Origin: Acidiferrobacteraceae bacterium | Lineage (GTDB): Bacteria > Pseudomonadota > Gammaproteobacteria > Acidiferrobacterales > Acidiferrobacteraceae | Assembly: GCA_027343725.1 (NCBI GenBank) | Contig: DAHWKH010000065.1 | Coordinates: forward strand, 1 to 11,672 | Reading direction: 5' to 3' | Length of the DNA stretch: 11,672 nucleotides | In this document: positions 5,523-11,672 of the stretch, piece by piece | How the letters are laid out: each line of letters opens with the position of its first letter | Position numbering within the stretch: position 1 is the first letter of the stretch | Notes under the pieces: model-generated | The model's database searches: none | What the model was told of the DNA's origin: nothing | What the model saw: the letters and a program-made list of their open reading frames with translations, nothing else | Program-made: the position numbers and the translations under genes

Positions 5523-7428
5523 GAGCCGGTTGACCCAATCCCGCACCCACCCGATCTGTCAGTGCGGCGACTGTCATCCCGCCCAGATCCTGGCCCTCGC
5601 GGGTTCTTACCGAAACGGTCCCGGCCTGCGCCTCGCGGTCGCCCACGACGAGCAGGTACGGGACCTTGTGCATGGTATGCTCTCGGATTTTAAAGCCGAT
5701 CTTCTCGTTTCTCAAGTCCGACTCGACGCGCCAGCCCTGCGCCCTCAGGGCCTCTTCCGCGGCGCGCGCCGTGGGACCGTGGCGCTCGGCGATCGGCAGC
5801 ACCACCGCCTGCACCGGCATAAGCCACAGCGGCAAGGCGCCGTTGTGTTCCTCGATCAGGATGCCGATGAAGCGCTCGAGCGAGCCCAGGATCGCGCGGT
5901 GCAGCATCACCGGCACCGCCTTGTGGCCTTCGGCCGTGACAAAGCTCGCCCCCAGGCGCTCGGGCATCGCGAAATCGACCTGGATCGTGCCGCATTGCCA
6001 CACGCGCCCGAGGCTATCCTTCAAGGCGAACTCGATCTTGGGACCATAGAAGGCCCCCTCCCCCGGCTGGGGTTCATAGGCGAGCCCGCGGTGGGCGAGC
6101 GCCTGAGCGAGCGCCGCCTCGGCCTTGTCCCACAAGGCGTCCGCGCCCACCCGCTGGTCCGGGCGGGTCGACAGCTTCACAAGGACCTCGCGAAACCCGA
6201 AATCGGCATAGACCCGGTACAGGAGGTCGATGAAGGCGCTCACCTCGGACTGGATGTCGTCCTCGGCACAGAAAATGTGGGCGTCGTCCTGCACGAAATT
6301 GCGCAGCCGCAAGAGGCCATGCAGCGTCCCGGACGGCTCGTTGCGATGGCAGGAACCGAACTCCGCGAGCCGCAAGGGCAAATCGCGGTAGCTGCGCAGG
6401 CCCTGATTGAAGATCTGCACGTGTCCCGGGCAATTCATCGGCTTGATGGCGTACTCGTGCTTCTCGGAGGTGGTCGTGAACATCCCCTCGGCGAACTTAT
6501 CCCAGTGCCCGGACCGTTCCCAGAGGCTCTTGTCCATGATGAGCGGCGTGCGGACCTCCTGGTAGCCGTGGTCCGCGAGCAAGCGGCGGATGTATTGCTC
6601 GATCACGCGATAGATGCGCAGGCCCCGGTCGTGCCAGAAGATCATGCCCGGCGCCTCCTCCTGGATATGGAAGAGATCGAGCGCGCGGCCGATGCGCCGG
6701 TGATCGCGCCGCTCCGCCTCCTCGAGCCGGTGGACGTGCTCGGCGAGGGCCTCGGCGCTCGCAAACGCCGTCCCGTAGATGCGCTGCAGCATCGGATTGC
6801 GCGAGTCGCCGCGCCAATACGCCCCGGCGAGCTTCATGAGCTTGAAGTGCTTCAAATGGCCGGTCTTGGGCACGTGGGGTCCCCGGCACAGATCGACGAA
6901 ATCCCCCTGGCGGTACAGCGAAAGGGTCTCGTTCGCCGGGATGTCGCGGATGATCTCGGCCTTGTAGGCCTCCCCGAGGCCCTGGAAATACCGGATTGCG
7001 GCCTCGCGATCGAGCGTCTCGCGCGCGATCGGGATGTCGCGGCGCGCGAGTTCGCGCATGCGGTTCTCGATCCGCGCGAGATCCTCCGGGCCGAAACCCG
7101 GGGCGTAGGCGAAATCGTAATAGAAACACTCGTCGATCACGGGACCGATCGTGACCTGGGCCTCGGGGTAGAGGGATTTGACGGCGTGCGCCAAGAGGTG
7201 CGCGCAGGAGTGGCGCAGCACCTCGAGGCCCTCCGGATCGCGGGCGGTGATCACCGAGAGCCGCGCGTCGCGCTCGAGACGAAAGGCGGTATCGACCAGC
7301 CGGTCATCGACGCGCGCGGCCAGCGCCTGGCGCGCAAGCCCCGACCCGATGTCGGCTGCGACCTCGGCGACGGTCACGGGATGAGCGTACTCGCGCCGAC
7401 TCCCGTCGGGCAGGGTGATCACGGGCAT
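5512..7428 (-). CDS. thrS: Threonyl-tRNA synthetase
   Basis: This enzyme charges tRNA-Thr in the cytoplasm and removes mis-attached serine. The 638 residues (E. coli 642) show the complete architecture. A TGS domain occupies 1-61. The editing domain has HSCAH (H73, H77) and CRGPH (C181, H185). The class II catalytic core has its zinc ligands at C333 (MNCPGH), H384 (DDAHIF) and H510 (VMLHRA), and motif 2 lies around FGSCHRNEPSG (357-367). The anticodon-binding domain starts near WLMPVQAVVLP (535-545). The ATG at 7428 gives the standard MPVITLPDGS start. No recognisable Shine-Dalgarno lies 5-10 bases upstream; a potential hairpin occupies that place, suggesting regulated translation as known for E. 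coli thrS. tRNA-Val lies 55 bases upstream on the same strand, and infC follows after 3 bases. Confidence 0.98.
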   Translation of the reverse strand: MPVITLPDGSRREYAHPVTVAEVAADIGSGLARQALAARVDDRLVDTAFRLERDARLSVITARDPEGLEVLRHSCAHLLAHAVKSLYPEAQVTIGPVIDECFYYDFAYAPGFGPEDLARIENRMRELARRDIPIARETLDREAAIRYFQGLGEAYKAEIIRDIPANETLSLYRQGDFVDLCRGPHVPKTGHLKHFKLMKLAGAYWRGDSRNPMLQRIYGTAFASAEALAEHVHRLEEAERRDHRRIGRALDLFHIQEEAPGMIFWHDRGLRIYRVIEQYIRRLLADHGYQEVRTPLIMDKSLWERSGHWDKFAEGMFTTTSEKHEYAIKPMNCPGHVQIFNQGLRSYRDLPLRLAEFGSCHRNEPSGTLHGLLRLRNFVQDDAHIFCAEDDIQSEVSAFIDLLYRVYADFGFREVLVKLSTRPDQRVGADALWDKAEAALAQALAHRGLAYEPQPGEGAFYGPKIEFALKDSLGRVWQCGTIQVDFAMPERLGASFVTAEGHKAVPVMLHRAILGSLERFIGILIEEHNGALPLWLMPVQAVVLPIAERHGPTARAAEEALRAQGWRVESDLRNEKIGFKIREHTMHKVPYLLVVGDREAQAGTVSVRTREGQDLGGMTVAALTDRVGAGLGQPAQEG

Positions 7429-7483
7429 CGTGTCGGCCGTCTCGTCGACCGGCGCAGACGGCCGGTTCTCATTAAGAAAATGA
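7429..7483 (-). promoter_or_regulatory. thrS leader with two mutually exclusive hairpins; candidate translational operator
   Basis: This is the 55-base leader between the tRNA-Val 3' end and the thrS ATG. Hairpin B pairs CGGCCGTCT (7464-7456) with AGACGGCCG (7442-7434), a perfect 9-base-pair stem on a 13-base loop, ending 5 bases before the ATG. Hairpin A pairs ACCGGC (7466-7461) with GCCGGT (7453-7448) around a 7-base loop. The two share 7464-7461, and the 3' arm of A sits in the loop of B, so they cannot coexist. A small AT-rich hairpin, TCATT-TTCTT-AATGA, directly follows the tRNA CCA. E. coli ThrRS represses its own mRNA through tRNA-Thr-like leader hairpins. An analogous role is inferred from position only. 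Confidence 0.5.
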
Positions 7484-7558
7484 TGGTAGGCGCGAGTGGG
7501 ATCGAACCACCGACCACTACCATGTCAAGGTAGTGCTCTACCACTGAGCTACGCGCCT
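7484..7558 (-). tRNA. tRNA-Val, anticodon GAC
   Basis: The minus strand folds into a complete cloverleaf of 75 bases with encoded CCA. The acceptor AGGCGCG pairs with CGCGCCT in seven pairs, followed by discriminator A and CCA. After U8-A9, the D stem is GCTC/GAGC. The anticodon stem CTACC/GGTAG frames the loop TTGACAT, giving anticodon GAC, which reads the valine codons GUC and GUU. A 5-base variable loop is followed by the T arm GGTGG-TTCGATC-CCACT, with one G-U pair. The gene sits between uvrB and thrS, all on the same strand. A -10-like box lies about 17 bases upstream, so the tRNA and thrS may share a primary transcript that is cut at the tRNA 3' end. Confidence 0.97.
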
Positions 7559-7574
7559 TCGGGTTGCGCACCAT

Positions 7575-7599
7575 ATCATAGGGCCTCGGGTACGGACAA
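7575..7599 (-). promoter_or_regulatory. Probable promoter for tRNA-Val (and possibly thrS)
   Basis: On the minus strand TATGAT (7580-7575) is a 5-of-6 match to the -10 consensus. It is followed by a G+C-rich stretch (GGTGCGC), a discriminator type common in stringently controlled stable-RNA promoters. Transcription would start near 7568, about 10 bases before the tRNA. The best -35-like sequence, TTGTCC (7599-7594), is only 13 bases away, short of the usual 16-18, so the -35 is weak or elsewhere. It sits in the 56-base gap after uvrB. Confidence 0.45.
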
Positions 7600-7614
7600 C
7601 GGGCGGGGCCGCCC

Positions 7615-9654
7615 TCAGCCCTCGGCCGCGCGGCGCGGCGAGCCGGGACTCAAGGCGCTGCGCTTCAGCGCCGCGATGCGATCGCGCACCTGCGCTGCGC
7701 GCTCGAACTCGAGCCCCTTGGCGTAGCGGTACATGTCCTTTTCGAGCGTCTTCAGAAGCTTAGCCAGGGCCTCCGGGGACACGGGCGCCTCCGGGGTCCC
7801 GGCGCTACCGCGCGCGCCGCCCGGGGCCACGCGCCCCGGGACCCCGTCGATCAGCTCCTTCACCGCCTTCACCACCCCCTGAGGGGTGATGCCGTGCTCG
7901 GCGTTGAAGGCGAGCTGCTTGGTCCGGCGCCGCCCGGTCTCCTCGAGCGCTGCCCGCATCGAATCGGTGACGTGATCGGCATACAGGATCGCCTGCCCGT
8001 GCAGGTGGCGCGCGGCCCGGCCGATGGTCTGAATGAGCGAGCGGGTGGAACGCAGAAACCCCTCTTTGTCGGCGTCGAGGATCGCCACCAGCGAGACCTC
8101 CGGGATATCGAGCCCCTCGCGCAACAGATTGATGCCGACCAGGACGTCGAAGGCCCCGGCGCGCAGATCGCGGATGATCTCGACGCGCTCCACCGTGTCG
8201 ATATCCGAGTGCAGGTAACGCACGCGCACGCCGTGCTCGTGCAGATACTCCGTGAGGTCCTCGGCCATGCGCTTGGTGAGCGTCGTGACGAGGACGCGCT
8301 CATCGCGCGCGCGCCGCACGCGCGCCTCGGCGAGCAGGTCATCGACCTGGTGCGCCACCGGGCGCACGATGACCTCGGGATCGATCAAGCCGGTCGGCCG
8401 CACCACCTGCTCCACGACCGTGCCGGTGCGCGCCATCTCGTAGGGCCCGGGCGTCGCCGACACGAAGATGGTCTGGGGCATCATGGCCTCGAACTCCTCG
8501 AGCTTGAGCGGCCGGTTGTCGAGGGCCGAGGGCAAACGAAAGCCGTATTCGACGAGCGTCTCCTTGCGCGCACGGTCGCCCCGGTACATGCCACCCAGTT
8601 GCGGCATCGTCACATGACTCTCATCGACCACGAGCAAGGCATCGGCCGGGAGGTAGTCGATCAGGGTCGGCGGGGGCTCGCCGGCCTGGCGCCCCGAGAG
8701 ATAGCGCGAGTAGTTCTCGATCCCGGAGCAGTAGCCTAACTCCTTCATCATTTCGAGATCGAAGCGCGTGCGTTCGGCCAGTCTCTGGGCCTCGAGGAGC
8801 TTGCCCGCGCCGTGCAGCTCCTCCAGGCGCACGCGTAGCTCCTCGCGGATGGCGTCGAGCGCGCCGCTGATGGTCTCGCGCGGGGTCACGTAGTGGGATT
8901 TCGGGTAGACGGTGATACGCCCGAGCCTGTGCCGCACCTCGCCCGTGAGCGGATCGAACTCGGCGAGATCGTCCACCACGTCGTCGAACAGGCTCACGCG
9001 CACCGCGAGCTGCTCGGACTCCGCCGGGAAGATGTCGATGACGTCGCCATGCACCCGGAAGGTCCCGCGCCGGAGCTCGACGTCGTTGCGTGTGTATTGC
9101 ATCTCCGAGAGGCGCTTGAGGATCGCGCGCTGATCGAGGGTCGCGCCCTTTTTCACGTGCAGGATCATGGCGTGGTAGGCGGCCGGGTCCCCGAGTCCGT
9201 AGATCGCCGAGACCGTGCCCACGATAATGGCATCCGGGCGCTCCAGCAGGGCCTTGGTCGCCGACAGGCGCATCTGTTCGATGTGTTCATTGATGGCCGC
9301 GTCCTTCTCGATATAGGTATCGGACGCCGGGACATAGGCCTCGGGCTGGTAGTAGTCATAATACGAGACGAAGTACTCGACGGCGTTATGCGGGAAGAAG
9401 TCGCGCATCTCGGCGTAGAGCTGGGCGGCGAGCGTCTTGTTGGGGGCGAGCACCAGGGTCGGGCGCTGCAGTTGGGCGATGACGTTGGCGATGGTGAAGG
9501 TCTTCCCGGAGCCCGTGACGCCGAGCAGGACCTGAAACGCGAGCCCGCCACGCAGGCCCCCGACCAGGGCCGAAATGGCCTCGGGTTGATCGCCGGCCGG
9601 CGCATAGCCGCTTTCCAGCTCGAAACGCTCAGGGTGCCGCTTTGGTTGTGTCAT
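7615..9654 (-). CDS. uvrB: UvrABC excinuclease subunit B
   Basis: UvrB is the damage-verifying helicase-like subunit of nucleotide excision repair; UvrA loads it and it recruits UvrC. From the ATG at 9654 the product has 679 residues (E. coli 673). Visible are GDQPEAI (21-27), Walker A GVTGSGKT (45-52) and the beta-hairpin that grips DNA at YYDYYQPEAYVP (98-109). Further on are the domain with RGTFRVHGDVIDIFPAES (196-213), Walker B DESH (344-347), VSATPG (398-403), TLTKRMAEDLTEYL (458-471) and QTIGRAAR (542-549). A C-terminal UVR motif for UvrC contact lies at about 630-665 (LEFERAAQVRDRI). The frame is open 9 codons further to a TTG, but ATG 9654 places the family N-terminus correctly. Only a weak GGA precedes it. 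No LexA box (CTG-N10-CAG type) was seen nearby. It diverges from the aminotransferase gene across 36 bases. Confidence 0.97.
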   Translation of the reverse strand: MTQPKRHPERFELESGYAPAGDQPEAISALVGGLRGGLAFQVLLGVTGSGKTFTIANVIAQLQRPTLVLAPNKTLAAQLYAEMRDFFPHNAVEYFVSYYDYYQPEAYVPASDTYIEKDAAINEHIEQMRLSATKALLERPDAIIVGTVSAIYGLGDPAAYHAMILHVKKGATLDQRAILKRLSEMQYTRNDVELRRGTFRVHGDVIDIFPAESEQLAVRVSLFDDVVDDLAEFDPLTGEVRHRLGRITVYPKSHYVTPRETISGALDAIREELRVRLEELHGAGKLLEAQRLAERTRFDLEMMKELGYCSGIENYSRYLSGRQAGEPPPTLIDYLPADALLVVDESHVTMPQLGGMYRGDRARKETLVEYGFRLPSALDNRPLKLEEFEAMMPQTIFVSATPGPYEMARTGTVVEQVVRPTGLIDPEVIVRPVAHQVDDLLAEARVRRARDERVLVTTLTKRMAEDLTEYLHEHGVRVRYLHSDIDTVERVEIIRDLRAGAFDVLVGINLLREGLDIPEVSLVAILDADKEGFLRSTRSLIQTIGRAARHLHGQAILYADHVTDSMRAALEETGRRRTKQLAFNAEHGITPQGVVKAVKELIDGVPGRVAPGGARGSAGTPEAPVSPEALAKLLKTLEKDMYRYAKGLEFERAAQVRDRIAALKRSALSPGSPRRAAEG

Positions 9655-9669
9655 GATCCAGGGTAATAT
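9642..9669 (+). promoter_or_regulatory. Possible promoter for the aminotransferase gene
   Basis: TTGGTT (9642-9647) and TAATAT (9664-9669) are separated by 16 bases and could be the -35 and -10 boxes. Transcription would start near 9676 and leave a leader of about 15 bases. The -35 box lies inside the first codons of divergently read uvrB. Each box matches the consensus at about four of six positions, so this is a modest prediction. I could not identify a convincing promoter for uvrB; it would have to lie within the aminotransferase coding region. Confidence 0.35.
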
Positions 9670-9690
9670 ACCGCCACTCAACGCCCGAGA

Positions 9691-10923
9691 ATGGAACGCT
9701 TGGCCAAATTGACCTTATCGGCCCGTGTCGGCCGCATCAAGCCCTCACCCACCCTGGCCGTCACCGCTCGTGCCAAGACTCTCAAGGCCGCAGGCCACGA
9801 CATTCTCGATCTCGGCGCCGGGGAACCGGACTTCGACACCCCGGAACCGATCAAGGACGCGGCGATCCAGGCCATCCGCGACGGCTTCACCAAGTATACG
9901 GCGGTCGATGGCATCCCGAGCCTCAAGGCGGCCGTCGTCGACAAATTCGCGCGCGAAAACGCCTTGCAGTATACCACCTCCCAGGTGCTCGTGTCGGTGG
10001 GCGGCAAGCAGAGCTTCTACAATCTCGCCCAGGCCCTCCTCGAGGCCGAAGACGAGGTCGTGATCCCGGCGCCCTATTGGGTCTCCTACCTCGACATCGT
10101 GCTCATGACCGATGCGACCCCGGTCATTATACCGACCACCATCGAGCAGGGCTTCAAGATCACGCCCGAAAGCCTCGATGCGGCGCTCGCCTACAAAACG
10201 AAACTCTTCGTACTGAACAGCCCGTCGAACCCCACCGGCGCCGTCTACACCCGTGACGAACTGGCGGCGCTCGGAGAGGTCTTGCGGCGCTACCCGCAGG
10301 TGTTCATCGCAACCGATGACATGTACGAGCACATTTATTGGGGCGCGGAGCCGTTCGCCAACCTCATCAATGTCTGCCCGGATCTCGCCGAGCGGACGAT
10401 CGTCCTGAACGGGGTCTCGAAGGCCTACGCGATGACGGGTTGGCGCATCGGTTATGCCGCGGGACCCACCGAACTCATCCAGGCCATGACCAAGGTGCAG
10501 TCGCAAAGCACCTCGAACCCGACCTCGATCGCGCAAGTGGCGGCGGTGGCGGCCTTGAACAGCGGCGTCACCTTCGTGACCCCGATGCGCGATGCCTTCA
10601 AAGCCCGTCACGACCGGCTCTGCCGGCAGCTGCAGGCGCTCCCGGGCCTTCGCTGCCGGCCCGGAGACGGGACCTTCTATCTCTTTCCGAACATCGCCCA
10701 GGCCCTACGCCATTTGGGTATCCCGGACGACCAGACCTTCGCCGAACGGCTCCTGGAAGAGACCGGCATCGCCCTGGTCCCAGGCTCGGCGTTCGGGGCC
10801 CCGGGGCACGTGCGTCTCTCGTATGCGACGAGCGACGAAGTGCTGGCGGCCGCGGTCACGCGCCTCGAGGGCTTTTTGGCCCCGTCCCGCAACGCGCAAC
10901 CGGCCTCGGGGATTCGGTCTTGA
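9691..10923 (+). CDS. aatA: Class I (subgroup Ib) pyridoxal-phosphate aminotransferase, probably aspartate/prephenate aminotransferase
   Basis: This enzyme exchanges amino groups between amino acids such as aspartate or glutamate and 2-oxo acids. The 410-residue product begins MERLAKLTLSARVGRIKPSP and has the Ib hallmarks. These are GAGEPDFDTP (42-51), GFTKYTAVDG (65-74), GGKQSFYN (104-111), APYW (127-130), the NPTG motif (180-183) and ATDDMYEH (207-214). The PLP lysine is K244 in NGVSKAYAMTGWRIGY. SQSTSNPTSIAQVA (271-284) and the carboxylate-binding arginine R375 in VRLSYA follow. K106 corresponds to a lysine that favours acidic substrates in the Thermus enzyme, from memory, so aspartate is a likely substrate. 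Some Ib members also transaminate prephenate to arogenate; sequence alone cannot exclude this. The start fits family alignments, though the ribosome binding site is poor. The last ~15 residues look like an unconserved tail. The stop codon overlaps the tRNA-Asn promoter. Confidence 0.93.
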   Translation: MERLAKLTLSARVGRIKPSPTLAVTARAKTLKAAGHDILDLGAGEPDFDTPEPIKDAAIQAIRDGFTKYTAVDGIPSLKAAVVDKFARENALQYTTSQVLVSVGGKQSFYNLAQALLEAEDEVVIPAPYWVSYLDIVLMTDATPVIIPTTIEQGFKITPESLDAALAYKTKLFVLNSPSNPTGAVYTRDELAALGEVLRRYPQVFIATDDMYEHIYWGAEPFANLINVCPDLAERTIVLNGVSKAYAMTGWRIGYAAGPTELIQAMTKVQSQSTSNPTSIAQVAAVAALNSGVTFVTPMRDAFKARHDRLCRQLQALPGLRCRPGDGTFYLFPNIAQALRHLGIPDDQTFAERLLEETGIALVPGSAFGAPGHVRLSYATSDEVLAAAVTRLEGFLAPSRNAQPASGIRS

Positions 10924-10948
10924 CCTGACCGCCGGGGCTTCGTAGCAT
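10920..10948 (+). promoter_or_regulatory. Promoter of tRNA-Asn
   Basis: TTGACC (10920-10925, five of six consensus bases) and TAGCAT (10943-10948, four of six) are separated by exactly 17 bases. A G+C-rich discriminator (AGCGGCCC) follows, typical of stable-RNA promoters. The predicted start, near 10955, is about 8 bases before the tRNA. The -35 box includes the TGA stop codon of the aminotransferase gene. Confidence 0.65.
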
Positions 10949-10962
10949 AGCGGCCCTTGTGA

Positions 10963-11038
10963 TCCCCGGTAGCTCAGTCGGTAGAGCAGGTGACTGTTAA
11001 TCACCGGGTCGGCGGTTCGAGTCCGTCCCGGGGAGCCA
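10963..11038 (+). tRNA. tRNA-Asn, anticodon GTT
   Basis: A complete 76-base cloverleaf with encoded CCA is present. The acceptor TCCCCGG pairs with CCGGGGA in seven pairs, followed by discriminator G and CCA. The D stem is GCTC/GAGC. The anticodon stem GGTGA/TCACC encloses CTGTTAA, so the anticodon is GTT (asparagine codons AAC and AAU). The T arm is GGCGG-TTCGAGT-CCGTC, with one G-U pair. A good promoter precedes it. No clear terminator hairpin with a T run follows; CCGAGC (11044-11049) and GCTCGG (11081-11086) could pair across 31 bases, which is weak. Confidence 0.98.
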
Positions 11039-11672
11039 ATAAGCCGAGCACTTACAGAACACTTCCCCCCTTCCCTCTTCGCTCGGGCCGGTTCCGCCGC
11101 ACCCCTGCCACAGCTCCACACGAGCCCACGCCCGGGAAGGGACATGGCGTCGATCAGAATAAAGGACTCGGCCTCAAGGGCCGCTCCGCCTCGCAGGCCA
11201 TGATCCGCGATCGATTAGCGGCCGCGGTTCCGCCCCTTCGAGAACCGGGCGGACACGCGCGCCCGCTACGGGACGCGGAATCCAAAATGGACCGCAGCGA
11301 ATGGGTGAACCGGCCAGAAGGCGCTGCCGCTGCGGGTTGCCTTGGAGCCTTACGCACAAGACATGGTCCCCTCAGGACAGTGGGGGCCGCCAAATCCACC
11401 GACCAAAAAACACCGGCCACTTGCCTGCGTCGGGCTTACACCCCTGAGTAGCGCGGACATCGTGGCCTATACCGGAAGCGCGAGGCCGAAATCACCCGCC
11501 GGCGCCCACAGGCCGCTACCCTCGGGCGGCGGAGAGTATGCGCTCCATTAACCCCACCCTCCCCCACCTAGCGTCACGCTGATATCGTGTGGGCCATGGA
11601 TAGGTCGATCGGGTGGGCGGGCCAACCGGGGCGGCAGCAGTTCTTTCACAGTCAGGATGCGGGATGATCTGG
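11039..11672. other. Region without a recognisable gene, downstream of tRNA-Asn
   Basis: No frame on either strand gives a product I recognise or one with clear domain structure. The frames that remain open are short, rich in Pro, Arg, Ala and Gly, and look like G+C-driven chance frames. Several local inverted repeats are present. CCGCCC/GGGCGG lies at 11230-11252, CGCGCCCG-CTA-CGGG-A-CGCG at 11258-11277, and CCGCAGCG/CGCTGCGG at 11292-11335. None is followed by a T run. I looked for a repeat of the tRNA-Asn 3' end, which would mark an attachment site, and saw none. A minus-strand frame is open from the right edge to TAA at 11550-11548 and may be the end of an unidentified gene or chance. Confidence 0.6.

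Noticed and set aside
5023..7533. Very long plus-strand open frame (836 codons) opposite infC, thrS and tRNA-Val.
   Set aside because: It is the antisense of well-identified genes in a G+C-rich genome, where stop codons are rare. Its end reads GASGIEPPTTTMSR, the familiar artefact of translating the complement of a tRNA gene.
7601..7614. Hairpin GGGCG-GCCC-CGCCC just after the uvrB stop, considered as a terminator.
   Set aside because: The stem has only 5 pairs and is not followed by a run of T, so it is too weak to call.
7496..7726. Plus-strand frame starting MGSNHRPLPCQGSALPLSY.
   Set aside because: It is the reverse complement of tRNA-Val plus the end of uvrB, so it is an artefact.
10705..11145. 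Minus-strand frame covering tRNA-Asn with the peptide GRTRTADPVINSHLLYRLSY.
   Set aside because: This is the well-known spurious protein produced by translating the reverse complement of a tRNA-Asn gene.
11154..11420. Minus-strand frame of 88 codons beginning MAGVFWSVDLAAPTVL.
   Set aside because: No recognisable motif or convincing ribosome binding site; alternative frames in the same stretch are equally open.
10990..11451. Plus-strand frame of 153 codons starting inside tRNA-Asn.
   Set aside because: It begins within the tRNA, has no ribosome binding site or recognised domain, and its composition looks random.

Overview
The window is a G+C-rich stretch of a gammaproteobacterial chromosome. 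This assignment rests on the gene order thrS-infC-rpmI-rplT-pheS-pheT-ihfA-merR and on close residue-level resemblance of the products to remembered E. coli and Pseudomonas proteins; no database search was possible. Nearly everything is core translation, DNA repair or nucleoid machinery. No phage, insertion sequence, CRISPR array or defence system is visible, and I did not find a clear previously undescribed system.

Layout. On the minus strand, reading right to left: uvrB (7615-9654), a predicted tRNA promoter, tRNA-Val(GAC) (7484-7558), thrS (5512-7428), infC (4993-5508), rpmI (4705-4899), rplT (4326-4688), pheS (3285-4325), pheT (860-3280), ihfA (529-828), a MerR-type regulator (171-548) and the first 55 codons of a rhodanese-type sulfurtransferase that runs off the left edge. 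From thrS leftwards the genes touch, overlap or lie within about 93 bases of each other, so they probably form one long transcription unit with internal control points. On the plus strand, diverging from uvrB across only 36 bases, is a class I (subgroup Ib) aspartate/prephenate-type aminotransferase (9691-10923). It is followed by a promoter and tRNA-Asn(GTT) (10963-11038). The last 634 bases hold no recognisable gene.

How the genes work together. The minus-strand cluster supplies two aminoacyl-tRNA synthetases (Thr, Phe), initiation factor IF3, two large-subunit ribosomal proteins and the alpha subunit of the nucleoid protein IHF. Several points suggest post-transcriptional control. infC appears to start with the rare codon AUC behind a strong Shine-Dalgarno sequence. 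The 55-base thrS leader can fold into two mutually exclusive hairpins, one of which ends five bases from the start codon. rpmI is preceded by a 93-base leader that could hold an L20-type operator. pheS starts on the base after the rplT stop, leaving no room for the phe attenuator known in E. coli.

Caveats. Start codons for uvrB, pheT and the sulfurtransferase were chosen by family alignment from memory. Promoters and RNA structures were read by eye without energy calculation.
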